This document shows positions 12,001 to 21,334 of a stretch of 64,000 bases of DNA, in pieces. Made by a program: the position numbers and the translations under genes. Every line of letters starts with the position of its first letter. Within the stretch, counting starts at the first letter, position 1. A model generated the notes under the pieces. It was not told the DNA's origin. It did not search any database and saw only the letters and a program-made list of their open reading frames with translations. The DNA is from Diorhabda sublineata (Eukaryota > Arthropoda > Insecta > Coleoptera > Chrysomelidae): the NCBI RefSeq assembly GCF_026230105.1, contig NC_079481.1, forward strand, positions 15,579,042 to 15,643,041, written 5' to 3'.

Positions 12001-15000
12001 AATAATTAAAATAGTATTAGAACGCGATAAAACAAGAATGCGTGCATCGAACGCACGTGAGTCGAGCGCACGGTGGTTCGAGCGCATTGATTATATAGGA
12101 AGGTGAATCTAGCGCATATTTGCAGGTATAAAGATGCCTGTATTTAGCTTGAAATTTATTACCGTAAATAAAAGATGAACAATTATGAAAGAGTTAACAA
12201 CAGAGTATCAAAGAGTAAATACTTTCTCATTAATGCGATTATAGTCATAACCTAACCTAATCGAACCTAGCTTGTTCTATTAATTTGTGTCCAATATTTC
12301 ATATAATATTGAACATTTGCTTATTTTGGAAAATCTTAGATGTTGCTGATGGTTTTTCGTTTTGTTTTAGATATAAAAAATTAACAGTTAATTTTAGCGG
12401 CCGTTGTTTTCTATATTTTAGATATTGTGAAAATTTTTAAAAATATAAAACATTTTGGACTTTTGATCTCAAAGGGTTATAACTCATGAATACTCAAAGT
12501 AGTAGATATCGACTTCTTGGGGTCGAAATCGATTTAATCGGTATCGATTGTTGCTTTGTTTCTGGTCTCATCCATACTAACAATTCGGTTTAAGAAGTCT
12601 ACATCGTTTTCAAATTGAGCACAGATCGAATGCGATGCTTCTACCCTTCCACGCTTTTGGTCAACATTTAAACATTTGGGGATCCATTTTGCAGCAATTT
12701 CTCTCATGTCCAATTGACGTGAACTATATGATGAATGCGTTCGTATGAAATATTCAGTGCTTCAGATATCTGTTTTAGCCCAATTCGACGATCTGATAAA
12801 ATCATGTCATGAACTGCATTGATATTTTCGGGGACTGACACAGAAACTGGCCTTCCCGATCGGTCATCATCTTCAATGGAAAATTTACCTCTTTTGAAAT
12901 AAAGTAAATCCTTAGAGCTACCTCCCTTCTCAGAAATCTTGTGTGTACCAAACGGAACCTTCACTGTTCGGTGAATAATGAGAGTTATGTTCCTAATCCC
13001 AACTACCAGGTTAGATGAAGAAGGTTTTTTAGTAATAATCAATATTTTACTCACCAAATTTTGCTCGTTTTTAAAAACATTGAGCAATGCTGGATGATTG
13101 TACCCAAGGGGCATTGTAGATATCTGTGTGTAGGTGTCTAGGAGTATGTTCTCATCTGCATCGACGATATAGTTTCCAGCTGACTTGTCATAGTTAACCA
13201 AATATTGTGTGGCTCCAATGTTCTAAATGAAATGAAAATAGAATTAACTTTGAAATCATGTCATACTAACACTACTCGAACTAAAGTAATGTTATTGGAA
13301 AAATTTTGAGAAATAAAAACTATTTTGGACTTTTAATTTGTATGCTTTTAAGGGTTTTAGCGCTTTGCATTATAGGCACTTGGAGTATGGAGACTAAAAT
13401 AGTAAATATCGACTACTTGGGGTCGAAATCGGTTTCCCAGAGGTCAACTTAAAGGAAATGTATTATAAGGAGAATTTCTTTGCGTAATAACAGGAGATGA
13501 ACATTCTTCTTACAGAACTATAAATTTTCTAGTAGGACGAGTCTAGAATACCTGGCAATGCCATCAGAACATGTTCTCAAACGAGTATTAGTTGAGTTCT
13601 TTACAGATACTTGAAACATTCATCTTGGTAAAAAAAAATGAATTTCGTGAAGGTCGTCCAAAATCGGCTGTTGTGCCAGAAAAATCGATACTGTACGTAA
13701 ACTGATAATGTAAGATTGTCATGTAACATACCTTGAAATTGAGGCTTACTTGGACATCATTTTCACTCGCATACATTCAATTTTGAATGAGCATTTGGTT
13801 TAAGAGCAACGTAAAACAGTCAATTCTGTTTGGTACACCATTATTTGTTTGCCAGAAGTGTTCGAAAAAATTAGAGAAACCAATCGCAGAAGACAAAAAA
13901 TTCTCCAGCATGACACGAGCTCTCACATATCAGTGCAAACTCAAACGTATTTGTACAGTCATCCGCCGTATAGTTTTTGTTTGGTAGATAGAAAATAAAT
14001 TGCGCGGTAAACGTTTTTCTACACTACACTTTCTGAAGAAGGGGTTGAAGCGTTCACACTACTTGTTTTGAGGTACTTCAATCGGAATGGAAAAACCTCT
14101 ATTTCAAAATTCAAGTAGCAATCCTCGTACGTAAAAAGAGTACATTCTAAAAAAATTTAATTGACAGTACTCCTTTCTCTGATGATTGATAAAAATCCAT
14201 TCTAATAGATGTAGCTGATTCAAATAGAGCAGCAATGATGCTAAATTAATAGAAATAATAAATATTACTCACGTAAACATTATCTAATTGTTTCATCAAT
14301 TCTTTACTTTTTGGTCCAGGGATCTCGGTTATCATACAAGGTCCTTTAGGCTCTTCAAAGTTCATAGAATATCTTCTGCATGACATTAATTTTGTAATAT
14401 ATTCTGAAAATTAATATTGGAATTTTAATTTCCATAGCTTTGGAATGAATATTATCAACGTTATTTTTAGTGATACGAAAAACCAAACACCCAGTAGTAT
14501 TTTTCCATTTTTTTATTGGATTACTAGACGAACCGGTATATTCAGATCAAACAATACAGAATTTTTATCAAACCTATAATGCGATAAAACAATCGGAGTT
14601 CGAGAAAGGTAAGCTGTGCTGTCTGCACTGCATACTATTATCAGATACACAGTACAAGAAGGTCGAACAAGAATAGCCAGAGGCACAGGACGAATAAGCA
14701 GGACAAGATTGTATCTTAAAATGAGTTTCTCATCATCAAAGGTAATTATAACTAAGTGGTTTATAAACAATGAAAGGGACTTTGTAATGCGAAGGGTTTA
14801 TAACTTTATTCGTGGATTAGAATGTTTGGACTTTTTTTTACATCGATCTCAGTTGGTGAAAACGTTAACTCTGGAACATCGATACAACTCCACCCCTTAT
14901 TTTAGTAGATAAAGTGAAACTGGTGTACGATAAATTCTATTATTATGTCTTTGAATAGGAATGTTTTTTGAACTTTCATGATTAAGTTACACTTTCTATT

Positions 15001-18000
15001 GGTAGACGTACAAAACATGTCAAAAAATTGTTATAATTTGTAGATAAATGCTCGTAAAATTAAAAAAAAAACATAAAAATAACTAAATAAAGATTCGATG
15101 CGGAATGCGGGAAAAGATGATATCAATTTGATTTCAATTGGTAAATGATTGTGTATTTTTTTGTATTGTAAAATATTGAGTCCTAAACTAATTCTGAACG
15201 TGAATTAGATAGGTCGTGCTCCGCATTCTTAAGTGGATAGATGTGCAACGATTTTTAAAAATTATTGAAGAGACAAAAATACTACTCAAGAAAAGAAGAG
15301 AAATGAAAGTCAACATTGACGTACAGAAACCGAAATATGTAAAACAGTACGAAAGAAGATTGCAGAGGTCATCAAAAAAATAACTAAATAAAGTTACAAA
15401 GCGGAATGCGGAAAAAGATGAATCCATTTGATTAAAATTGGCAAGTGATTGTGCATTTTTTTGCATTGTAAAATATTGAGCTATTAACTAAATCTGGACG
15501 TGGAGTAGGTAGATAAAGGTTGTGCTCCGCGTTCCTAAGACAAACGGATACAAAGATGAATACGAAAGGAAGAGTCAGAATTTTTAATCTTTTAAACTAT
15601 TTTTAAGCTGTTCTCAGCGCAAAACAGAAGGAATAAGATAGATAAGGTAACAATATTTAACTCCCATTCCAAGGAATTGTCCACTACAAGCCGTAAGAAT
15701 TTTACAGATTCAACGACGTGAAGTCAGGGTTGGTCCAAGAGAAACTAGTATCGTCTGCAAACATATTTTACCACTGATGGCTAGATAGGCAATGTCATTT
15801 ATAAACAGAAGAAACAATGTATGATTGAAACCATGCGAGAGGTGTTCACCTGAAACCGTAGTACTGCCATTTGTTGATTGAAATATTATTATTAACACAA
15901 TCGAAAGCTTTAGAAAAATCACAAAAAGTCGAGTGATGCTTGTTTAGACTAAAGTATAGAAGAGAAGGGAGAATATAGTATCATTAAAAATACATGATAA
16001 CTTGTCTTATATCTTAAATTAAAATGTATTCTTAGTAAATATAAATATTATTATTTTGTTTTATAATGCCGATAAACAAAGCATTGAAATTTTATCTTAT
16101 ACTTTCATTTTGCTGACCATACAGAAGACCATTTAAATTTGCCAATTTGAAATATAGTTTCACCGATTTTGTTATGTAATTTCCAAATGATGATGATTCA
16201 GGGAGGTTCTCTCGCACTACATACTCCGCCATTGTTTATATTCAGGTGTCAGTAGGCGTACTGCAGCCACGTAAATATGTCCGCTATTATTGATGCTCCC
16301 GCTATGTGTGATTCATTTTCTGCAAGCTACATATTGCTGTAGAAATCCATCGGAGATTGAGTCGTGTGTATGGGGAAACTTCATGAGTGATGGTGTTGTG
16401 CGTGAATGGTGACGAAAGTTTAAAGATGGCCGTAATGATGTGCATGATGAAGGGGACCAAGGACAAAAATCTGTCGTTTCAGATGGCCTGGTTAGGTTTA
16501 ACGAGTTGACATAATGGTTAAAGAAAACCGCAGAATCACTATTACTGCTTTGTTTACGGAATATCCAGAAGTTCCAAACTAATGAGTACCTTCAAACCAA
16601 CGCCAAGGTCTACTTGAATTCGTTGGCGGTAACTTTCTTTGAAGAGGGTCTCAATCTCTTTGGTGATTATGTTGAAAAGTAACCAATATTTTGGTAATAA
16701 AATTATTGTTTTATATGAACGTGTCTTTCATTTCTAGTCTATAGGAGGCTGAAAAAAAGCCACTCGTATATAGGGTGTGCCTAAATTCATGAGACAAAAT
16801 TTAGGAGTTGATTGCTCGTATGAAATTAAAATGAGTTTTCCTTAAAACAAAATTTCCTCAGCCCGCTCCTTTGCGAGATATCACCCTTAAAAGGTGGTGA
16901 CCAAAATTGAGTTTGGAACAAACCTAATATCCATTCTTATTTATATCTATAAAGTGTGAGAAGGAAGAGAGTAAAGTACGAGGAAAGAGGGGGTGAATAT
17001 GCTATCAATTGCATTACGTTTCAATTATTTCATCTATATTTTGTCTATTTATACTTTTGAGTTTGAATATAATAGGTTTCATTTTCATATTCAGTGAGTT
17101 GTAAACTTTAGGTTATAAGTAAGTATAGCAGCGCTGACTTTTCATTTCTGTTGAACAGGTTGGTTCTAGCAGTTAAGGTGATATCAGACGGTTCACTATT
17201 CGCTCATTTCCTCGAATATGTCGTCAAACGAACCTGAGTGAACGTTCTCTTCGTGTTGGTATGTTTCATTTTTCGATTTTTCGTTCATTCGGAGTGCGAG
17301 TGATTGATGCCGAATGCCGAAATCCAACATCACTGGATTGGTTCACTAATAAATTGATTTATCACTTTTGATTCATTTAATGCCTAGACGTTTCATTCTT
17401 AATGAAAGATGCTGAGTGAGAGACAGAAATGAATAAAAAGTAAACCGTCTGATATCACTTTTAGAATTTGTTCTTGTCTAGTAGAATATCCATGTTCAAG
17501 AAAATTCAAAAGTCTCTTCTGGAATACCGTGATAATGATATTGAAATAATTGTCTAAGATCACACACGGACTCTATAAAGTTGTTCTATCGGATATAGTT
17601 CTTATATGTAAATGATCTTCAGAAATAATTTCTGTAGAGCAGTTGGTTTTTTTTTTGGTTGACTTTCGGCTACAACATCGCATCTAAGTACTCCATATTT
17701 TAGTCGAGATTCTACAAGTGTACGCATAATTATTATATGTCAATAGTATAGTGCAATACCTGGAGTAGCAGATATAAACAATCTAGAAGTGGCAGAAGGA
17801 ACTATCAACAGAAGATCAATCAACCAAAATGAATAAAGAACCGCACAAGCAATTGAAAAAAGCAATTAAAAATTGTGGAAACTTTATATAAAACAAAGCT
17901 TTTCATCATTAGTAACGTCAGTGATATAGGTCGCTATGATTTTTATATTTACATGGGAATTTATATCTGGATCTTCGAAAAAAAAATCAGTGAAGAAATA

Positions 18001-18125
18001 TCACAAAATAGTGATAATTTTGGTACAATCTTTATTTTTTCTGAAACGTCAAATAAAAAAATATAACATAACGTACCTATTTGCTTCGATCTATCCAAAA
18101 CTTGTGTAGTTAACTTCGAAAACAT
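2786..18125 (-). CDS. Gabat: GABA transaminase copy A (4-aminobutyrate aminotransferase, mitochondrial), 3' end off window
   Basis: This PLP enzyme of aminotransferase class III moves the amino group of GABA to 2-oxoglutarate in mitochondria, giving succinic semialdehyde and glutamate. My spliced model joins 18125-18077, 14403-14273, 13222-13055, 11870-11790, 11730-11488, 5400-5199 and 3002-2786. All junctions use GT and AG, the phases agree, and it gives 363 residues. The start MFSKLTTQV is basic, fitting a mitochondrial presequence. Visible active-site features are intact: TQIS, the Fe-S-type pair CGAC (156 and 159), FHGR (R213, substrate carboxylate), EPIQSEG, DEVQTG, and FSKKM with the PLP lysine at 350. 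Human ABAT has 500 residues, so about 130 C-terminal residues are missing. I find no such exon in 1-2785, so they probably lie beyond the left edge. Several introns hold transposable elements, including a 5.3-kb errantivirus in sense orientation in intron 5. Whether the full gene is functional cannot be told here. Confidence 0.88.
3573..4060 (-). mobile_element. KRBA2-type integrase-derived relic
   Basis: Minus-strand reading gives RRLERFDVKLI, TNEELFIILYESHIRI and MVKDFKLRYK, then SRCQVDFIDLQS and FSTFGAPTILQSDN. This is the order of a zinc-binding N-terminus and a DDE integrase core in the KRBA2/SCAN-type integrase genes that are multicopy in arthropods. Frames are broken. It lies in intron 6 of GABA transaminase copy A. 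The name rests on remembered motif similarity only. Confidence 0.5.
4061..4950. other. No gene recognised (intron 6 of copy A)
   Basis: AT-rich intron sequence. A plus-strand reading frame of 106 codons at 4549-4869 has no recognisable domain and a composition expected by chance. I see no RNA gene or clear repeat. Confidence 0.5.
4960..5050 (+). mobile_element. Possible mariner transposase C-terminal scrap
   Basis: The plus strand reads YLQDLAPFLVLFSNLKTNAS, resembling the mariner motif around PPYSPDLAPSDFFLFP and the following KLK. It is very short and degenerate, so the assignment is weak. Confidence 0.3.
5199..5400 (-). CDS. Gabat: Copy A exon 6: AIHKLD to EPIQSEG
   Basis: The acceptor ttaag lies next to 5400 and the donor GTAATT is left of 5199. 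The exon starts in phase 0 and ends in phase 1. It encodes AIHKLDIPSF, WPIATFP, YKYPLEDN, CLEEVEDLMVKH and AGIIIEPIQSEG. The glutamate of QSEG corresponds to mature pig E270, the partner of R445. There is one extra residue compared with the human enzyme at PSFSQWP. This exon's borders are absent from copy B, where the same region is cut elsewhere. Confidence 0.88.
5401..6047. other. Intron 5 DNA with a 58-bp tandem duplication
   Basis: No gene is recognised. At 5574-5631 and 5632-5690 an imperfect unit of 58 bp beginning aaagtgccatctattta is duplicated in tandem. The rest is AT-rich and featureless up to the errantivirus. Confidence 0.5.
6048..6180 (-). repeat. 3' terminal repeat of errantivirus (R-like)
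   Basis: This is the left copy of the 133-bp repeat. On the minus strand AATAAA (6066-6071) lies 18 nt before the end of the repeat, where a poly(A) cleavage site is expected. Just upstream, in 6181-6237, a TATATT box (6200-6205) lies about 25 nt before the repeat begins. The repeat therefore behaves like the R segment of a retroviral LTR. Confidence 0.65.
6238..6248 (-). other. Polypurine tract
   Basis: On the minus strand AAAGGGGGAGG precedes TGTCACC, which would start U3 of the 3' LTR. It lies just downstream of the env stop, the usual site for plus-strand DNA priming. Confidence 0.6.
6247..7803 (-). pseudogene. env: Errantivirus env, one in-frame stop
   Basis: Errantiviral Env proteins resemble baculovirus F-type fusion proteins and sit in membranes. 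Here an N-terminal part ends in a furin-type RPKR site followed by a Gly-rich fusion-peptide-like stretch (near 7500-7540). A long helical region follows, and a C-terminal part has one hydrophobic membrane segment (near 6340-6410) and a basic cytoplasmic tail. A TAA at 6907-6909 interrupts the frame, and the same frame continues beyond it. The signal peptide is not clear, and the gene would normally be expressed from a spliced RNA. Confidence 0.7.
7821..8669 (-). pseudogene. pol: Errantivirus integrase core and C-terminus (pol 3' part)
   Basis: This is the DDE integrase catalytic domain: the first Asp in HLDTI, the second in SDNGTE, and the Glu in NGIAERFH exactly 35 residues after the second Asp. 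A basic C-terminal region follows. The frame is continuous with the upstream pol segment except for a TAA at 8673-8675, so a single stop separates zinc finger and core. Confidence 0.75.
8673..9914 (-). pseudogene. pol: Errantivirus pol: protease-linker plus RNase H/zinc-finger end, RT core missing
   Basis: The first part, with NLEYCVFKF, GSTNCIVVPPRCEQ and AIIDL-like sequence, fits the protease/linker of errantiviral Pol. The last part has an HHCC integrase zinc finger (NHRGLDETE, CEVCQLSKYD). Between them no reverse-transcriptase motif and no YxDD box is found, although the frame is open. This points to a large in-frame deletion of the polymerase and most of RNase H. Confidence 0.65.
9955..10917 (-). 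pseudogene. gag: Errantivirus gag, frame-shifted
   Basis: Three pieces in different frames make up a Gag-like protein. The N-terminal part (10495-10917) has a Ser/Asp/Asn-rich start and MIPEFDGN, a common insect Gag motif. A middle part reads ENLKDALLNTYADKRDIY. The C-terminal part (9955-10296) is very rich in Asn, Gln and Pro. The frame changes lie near 10510 and 10305. Confidence 0.6.
11134..11153 (-). other. Errantivirus primer-binding site
   Basis: On the minus strand TGGCGCAGTCAGTAGGATAG begins 25 nt inside the right-hand repeat. A nearly identical sequence, TGGCGGAGTCAGTAGG, lies at 55126-55141 in the second errantivirus-like element, in the matching position, so the two probably use the same tRNA primer. 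Confidence 0.55.
11178..11310 (-). repeat. 5' terminal repeat of errantivirus (R-like)
   Basis: This is the right copy of the 133-bp repeat and matches 6048-6180 at every base by eye. It lacks the 57-bp U3-like sequence found beside the 3' copy. On its inner side it is followed by about 24 bp (U5-like) and then the primer-binding site. Confidence 0.7.
11488..11730 (-). CDS. Gabat: Copy A exon 5: VSPK to THSM
   Basis: The acceptor cactag is right of 11730 and the donor GTAAGA left of 11488. The exon has 81 codons and is in phase 0 at both ends. It encodes MMCGACSNEN (PLP phosphate loop and the two cysteines that bridge the Fe-S cluster in the pig enzyme), LNQPPGCPD, LSILSF, and GAFHGRT. The Arg of the last motif equals mature pig R192, which binds the GABA carboxylate. 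Confidence 0.92.
11790..11870 (-). CDS. Gabat: Copy A exon 4: RSLINRPALG
   Basis: A 27-codon exon, phase 0 at both ends, with acceptor tttttag and donor GTAAAG. It encodes RSLINRPALGVYPG and WPKRMENILKQ, matching the human NRPALGILP region. Copy B has an exon of the same length and phase (50942-51022). Confidence 0.85.
11871..12544. other. Intron 3 DNA, nothing recognised
   Basis: AT-rich with a short cctaacctaa stretch near 12252. No reading frame or repeat family is recognised. Confidence 0.4.
12545..12930 (-). mobile_element. Mariner transposase N-terminal fragment
   Basis: The minus strand reads FKRGKFSIEDDDRSGRPVSV, ISEALNISYERIHHIVHV, then after a frame change LDMREIAAKWIPKCLN and DQKRGRVEASH. 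This is the HTH linker and start of the DD34D domain of mariner. It lies in intron 3 of copy A and is dead. Confidence 0.75.
13055..13222 (-). CDS. Gabat: Copy A exon 3: GNYIVDAD to QISTMPLGYNHPALL
   Basis: 56 codons, phase 0 at both ends, acceptor catttag, donor GTGAGT. It encodes NYDKSAGNYIVDAD, LLDTYTQISTMPLGYNHPAL and NVFKNEQNL. The Ile of TQIS corresponds to active-site I72 of the mature pig enzyme. An apparent Met start at NYDKS is internal. Confidence 0.92.
13605..14135 (+). mobile_element. Degenerate mariner element, 5' truncated
   Basis: The plus strand reads FREGRPKSAVVPEKS, TYLEIEAYLDI, IHSILNEHL and later HDTSSHISVQTQT, in several frames with stops. The right end has caagtagcaatcctcgta, similar to the end of the mariner at 19195-20117, so this is probably the terminal repeat. 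It lies in intron 2 of copy A. Confidence 0.65.
14273..14403 (-). CDS. Gabat: Copy A exon 2: end of presequence and PGPKSKELMKQL
   Basis: Acceptor ttttcag, donor GTGAGT. The exon starts in phase 1 and ends in phase 0. It encodes ITKLMSCRRYSMNFEEPKG, then EIPGPKSKELMKQLDNVY, matching human EVPGPRSQELMKQLNIIQ. The basic first part fits the end of a mitochondrial targeting sequence. Confidence 0.9.
14404..15069. other. Intron 1 DNA, nothing recognised
   Basis: Several overlapping short reading frames on both strands (14470-14912) have no domain I recognise and overlap one another, so none is supported as a gene. Confidence 0.4.
15075..15245. repeat. Dispersed repeat family, copy 1
   Basis: A segment with cggaatgcgggaaaagatga, gcattgtaaaatattgag-like sequence and gtcgtgctccgcatt. 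It is repeated at 15378-15595 and, more diverged, at 24843-25040. No coding capacity is recognised. Confidence 0.6.
15378..15595. repeat. Dispersed repeat family, copy 2
   Basis: It shares the landmarks of copy 1 about 300 bp away in the same orientation and continues with acaaacggatacaaagatga, which is also found in copy 3. It may be the untranslated part of a LINE, since a LINE fragment follows. Confidence 0.6.
15660..15940 (-). mobile_element. LINE reverse transcriptase fragment (Jockey/R1-like)
   Basis: Minus-strand pieces include SKAFDCVNN, a degenerate YxNDxxxLAxxG region and FADDTSF, the catalytic box, in different frames. It lies in intron 1 of copy A and is clearly dead. Confidence 0.6.
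16195..16760 (+). mobile_element. Mariner-like deletion derivative, copy 1
   Basis: The plus strand has the transposase start (RSVIRFLQA, GNFMSDGVVREW, RKFKDGRNDVHDEG), jumps to YLNSLAVTFFEEG and ends GDYVEK with a stop. The DDE domain is missing. A second copy at 48275-48900 has the same junction near ccagaagtt. It lies in intron 1 of copy A. Confidence 0.7.
16761..17175. other. Intron 1 DNA, nothing recognised
   Basis: No reading frame, RNA gene or repeat family is recognised between the mariner derivative and the MITE. Confidence 0.4.
17176..17460. mobile_element. MITE with TTA target duplication (Harbinger-like)
   Basis: The ends form an inverted repeat: AGGTGATATCAGACGGTT on the left and the complement of aaccgtctgatatcactt on the right. 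TTA flanks both sides (17173-17175 and 17461-17463). A 285-bp element without coding capacity and with a 3-bp TTA duplication fits PIF/Harbinger MITEs. Confidence 0.65.
17461..18076. other. Intron 1 DNA, nothing recognised
   Basis: AT-rich sequence with one 63-codon frame (17875-18066) of no recognisable type. Confidence 0.4.
18077..18125 (-). CDS. Gabat: Copy A exon 1: start codon and presequence
   Basis: ATG at 18125 opens MFSKLTTQVLDRSKQI and the donor GTACGTT follows in phase 1, which joins exactly to the phase of exon 2. Copy B has an exon of the same kind and phase, which supports this choice although there is no protein homology this far 5'. The sequence is basic and has no acidic residue except one Asp. 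Confidence 0.7.
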
Positions 18126-19190
18126 TTTCACAGTTGTAGATACTCAAAATAAATTCAGCTTACGGCGACTCTAAATACTCCCAAATTGATTTCGATCCAT
18201 ATGACTACTTGAGTGCATGCGCCTTACCACATTAACAGGGCTGGATTGGTTCCAGAGAAAATTATGCGTAATTTTGTCTAAAATTCATTTACTAACCAAA
18301 TTAATAGATCTTTGACCACCATTTTTGTATTTGATTCATATGTTAAGAAAAAGTTGCAGTTGCAACCAGGATTTATTTTTATTTCAACTTTAAAAAGAAC
18401 AAAATTAATGAAAACCAAAAATTAACACTATCCTCATCGTTGAAAATACGGTTACTAAAATTAGAAAATTAGGAATCTAGTTCGAACAAATTTACTTGCA
18501 ATTCACAGAGGAAAAACGCTTCACTAAGAAAACAAATGTACAAAACAGCCCGAAGGAATAAATAAACTTTCCAACAAACTTCTGTGCTGGGAAGGAACTT
18601 GTAATTTTTTTCACTTATAGCTTTATAATGTGACTATTAACACGTTGACTATCATGGGAATCGTCAGGTAATGAGCAGGAAAATTTCCATTACAGCCCCG
18701 AGAAGTTGCCATTTATTCTCTTGTAGGTTTACTTTTAAAAACCAAATGCGCAAGAGTTTGCTTCTCAGATCACTACAACGCTTAAGCAATCCAAAAAACA
18801 GCGTTGAAAACTAGAAAGTTCCTAGTAAATTCATTCATTCACGTGCAAAAACTAGTAACAGACAATCTGGAATTACAGGAAAATGTAATTATTTTGTATA
18901 TAAAGGGACTTTAGAAAAGCGCAACTTGAGCAATAGTTATTGAGCACTCTAAAAGATAGTACTCTTGGTTTATGCGTGTTATTTATTAATTTTTGCAAGT
19001 TTTTCGTAACAACTTTGCTTTTAACAATTTGCTGAGTATGCGGTTGTCATGTTTCGAATTTTTTATCGATATCTTCTCATTTGCAACTCATTGATGCAAA
19101 ATGTGAGCATTTACCAAACAAGCACCCAAAATGAGTTCAATAACATTTTACCACTCGACGGGAAGAAGATCTGTATGTTTCTATTTGGCC
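18126..19190. other. Upstream region of copy A, no elements recognised
   Basis: This should contain the promoter of copy A. I see no convincing TATA box or initiator at a fixed distance and no transposase coding. Confidence 0.4.
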
Positions 19191-19194
19191 AGAT

Positions 19195-20117
19195 ATACGA
19201 GTACTGTTTTTCAAAGTATTCTCCATTAAGATCAATACACTTTTACATGCGTTTGAACCAATTGTCCACCAAAATATGTGATTTGAACGCATCAACTGCT
19301 TCTCCAGGTGTAGAAAAACGTTGATCTCGCAATTTATTTTTGATCCGCGGTAATAATAAGAAATCATTGAGTGCCAAATAAGGACTGTACAGCGGATGAC
19401 TTATCAATTCGATGTTTTGACTGTTCAAAAACGTTTTTGTTTGAACTGATGTATGAGAGCTCGCATTGTCGTTGTGGAGAATGAGTCATCTTCTGCGATT
19501 CGTTTCTTTGATTTTTTCCAGCGTTTCTGGTAAAGAAACGCTGGTATACTGTGATTGAATTTTTTCAGCATTTCTTAGCACCGATCGACACTAACACTAA
19601 CTTTTTTTCTGCAATTCTCGAATTATGCGGTATTCAGCGTGAAAAATTCTTTTTGACAGCTAAATGTCCATGCAAAATTGAATATATGCGAGTGACTAAT
19701 GCTCAAGTATGCCTTAACCTCACGGTATGTCACATAATGATCTTGCTATATCAATTTACGCACGGCATCGATGCTTTTTAGTACAATAGCCGATTTTGGA
19801 CGCCCTCACCAAATTCATCCTGTAGCGATGTGCGACCACGATTGAATTAGGAAAACTAGCGAAACACAGTTGCTCGAGATAGTGGTTCATCTTCAAAAGT
19901 CGAAGCGAGTTGATCGATACACTGCTGTTGGTTTAATCCACGCCGTCATAGAAAATCATGGCACGTAAATGTTTGCGATTTAATTTCATTTTTCGACTAA
20001 CATGAATGTTTCAAATATCTGAGTACGTTCTCGATTAAAAATGTCAAACTTTATGATGCAATGTCAGATGTATCATATTCACATCACTGTTGTCATATCT
20101 CCAGCTCAAGTAGCCAT
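19195..20117 (-). mobile_element. Mariner element, broken but nearly full length
   Basis: The minus strand starts with MKLNRKHLRAMIFYD and ends with NSQNIELISHPLYSPYLA, IKNKLRDQRFSTPGEAVDAF and DNWFKRMQKCIDLNGEYFEK. These are the HTH start and the end of a mariner DD34D transposase. Frames are broken between 19430 and 19900. The right end has aagtagccatcctcgta and the left end tacgagtactgttt, which look like partly decayed terminal inverted repeats. Confidence 0.75.
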
Positions 20118-20556
20118 CCTCGTATCAATGTGAGTTTTATATTTATTATAATCGATAAGAGCCGCTTGTTTTTGACTTTTTTACCCTAATAACTATCAGC
20201 TTCCAGTTCAGCAGTGTGTTTTGAGCTTGGGGTGCAAATATTATGCTTATCTTTCCACTTTAGAATTACTACATCTGTATTGCTTTATAAGAACTGGAAT
20301 CTATTTCAAGAAATTATATTTTTGATTTGGTTATCTCACCAAACCAATATGATTCAATGAAGTCGACAGAGGCCTGTCCAAATCAAAATCCAAATCAAAC
20401 ATACAATTTCCTCGTTATTTGTGACACATCATTCGTGAATCGGCGCTCTGGGAAATTTCTTAGCCGCTCTATACTGGGCTGTATATATGTTAGTCTCTGT
20501 CGTCATTAGTTCCATGACTTCAGCGGCTAGAAATACGTGGTGCGGTCAATGAGCTT
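20118..20556. other. Intergenic DNA, nothing firm
   Basis: No supported gene. The 60-codon plus-strand frame at 20327 has no recognisable domain. Confidence 0.4.
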
Positions 20557-20632
20557 TTAGCCTAACCTAACCTAATATAATCTTACCTAATATAACTTTA
20601 CCTGATATAACCTAGCCTAACCCAATATAGAA
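20557..20632. repeat. Degenerate interstitial CCTAA repeats
   Basis: Several cctaa units, cctaacctaacctaat followed by diverged forms, resemble the insect telomere repeat TTAGG on the other strand. A short stretch of the same kind lies near 12252. Confidence 0.5.
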
Positions 20633-20644
20633 AGAGAGATCATA

Positions 20645-20925
20645 AATAAAAAAATTATCTTTATTTCTCAATATATTCTCCTTTTATTGCTACACATGTT
20701 TCAGAACGTCGGACTAAAGCTTTAATGCTACTATAAAAATATTATGCAACTTTAGAATCAGAATGTACGTACACCGCCTTAACTCGGCCTTCAGCATTGC
20801 TAACAAAAAATAGTCGGACAGGGCCAGATCAGGGCTATATGGTGCGTGATCAATCTCTGTGAAGCCACATTCTTGTACAGTAGCCTTGACTTAGGCATTA
20901 TTATATTATTTTTCGTGAGCTTTGC
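20645..20925 (-). mobile_element. Mariner-like transposase C-terminal fragment
   Basis: Minus-strand reading gives ECGFTEIDHAPYSPDLALSD and YFLLAMLKAELRRC, the third catalytic region of mariner-like transposases, with scraps of the C-terminus beyond. It is truncated on the N-terminal side. Confidence 0.6.
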
Positions 20926-21334
20926 TTGTTTTGGTTAGGTTATGAATCTCTTAAAGATGTCGGATCATAATAAAAATTCATCATTTTTCTCACCAGTTAC
21001 CATTAATCAGATTACACTTTTTTGACCCTAACAGCAAAGCTCTAAAAATCGCTCGCAACATTCTACTCAACGCTGTTTTAACTCCTGCAATTTATTTAGT
21101 ATCTAGGCGTCGATCCCTTAGTATAATTTGATGTTATCTGAAGTTGTCACTGCCACAAAACCCATAGATCATCTTCTAATAATTCTCATCCCCAGCGAAA
21201 CAATTTTTAATTGTTGAAAATGATGGACGTCACCGTAAACAGCCTCCATTCTGTTTTTGATTTATGTTGGTGTTAAGCCTTCTCTAGTCAATATCTTTAA
21301 AACAGCGCAAAACTCAATTCGAAAATTTTTCAAA

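Noticed and set aside
12704..13201. One continuous 165-codon minus-strand protein
   Set aside because: It fuses exon 3 of GABA transaminase copy A with a mariner relic by reading through the donor site at 13054.
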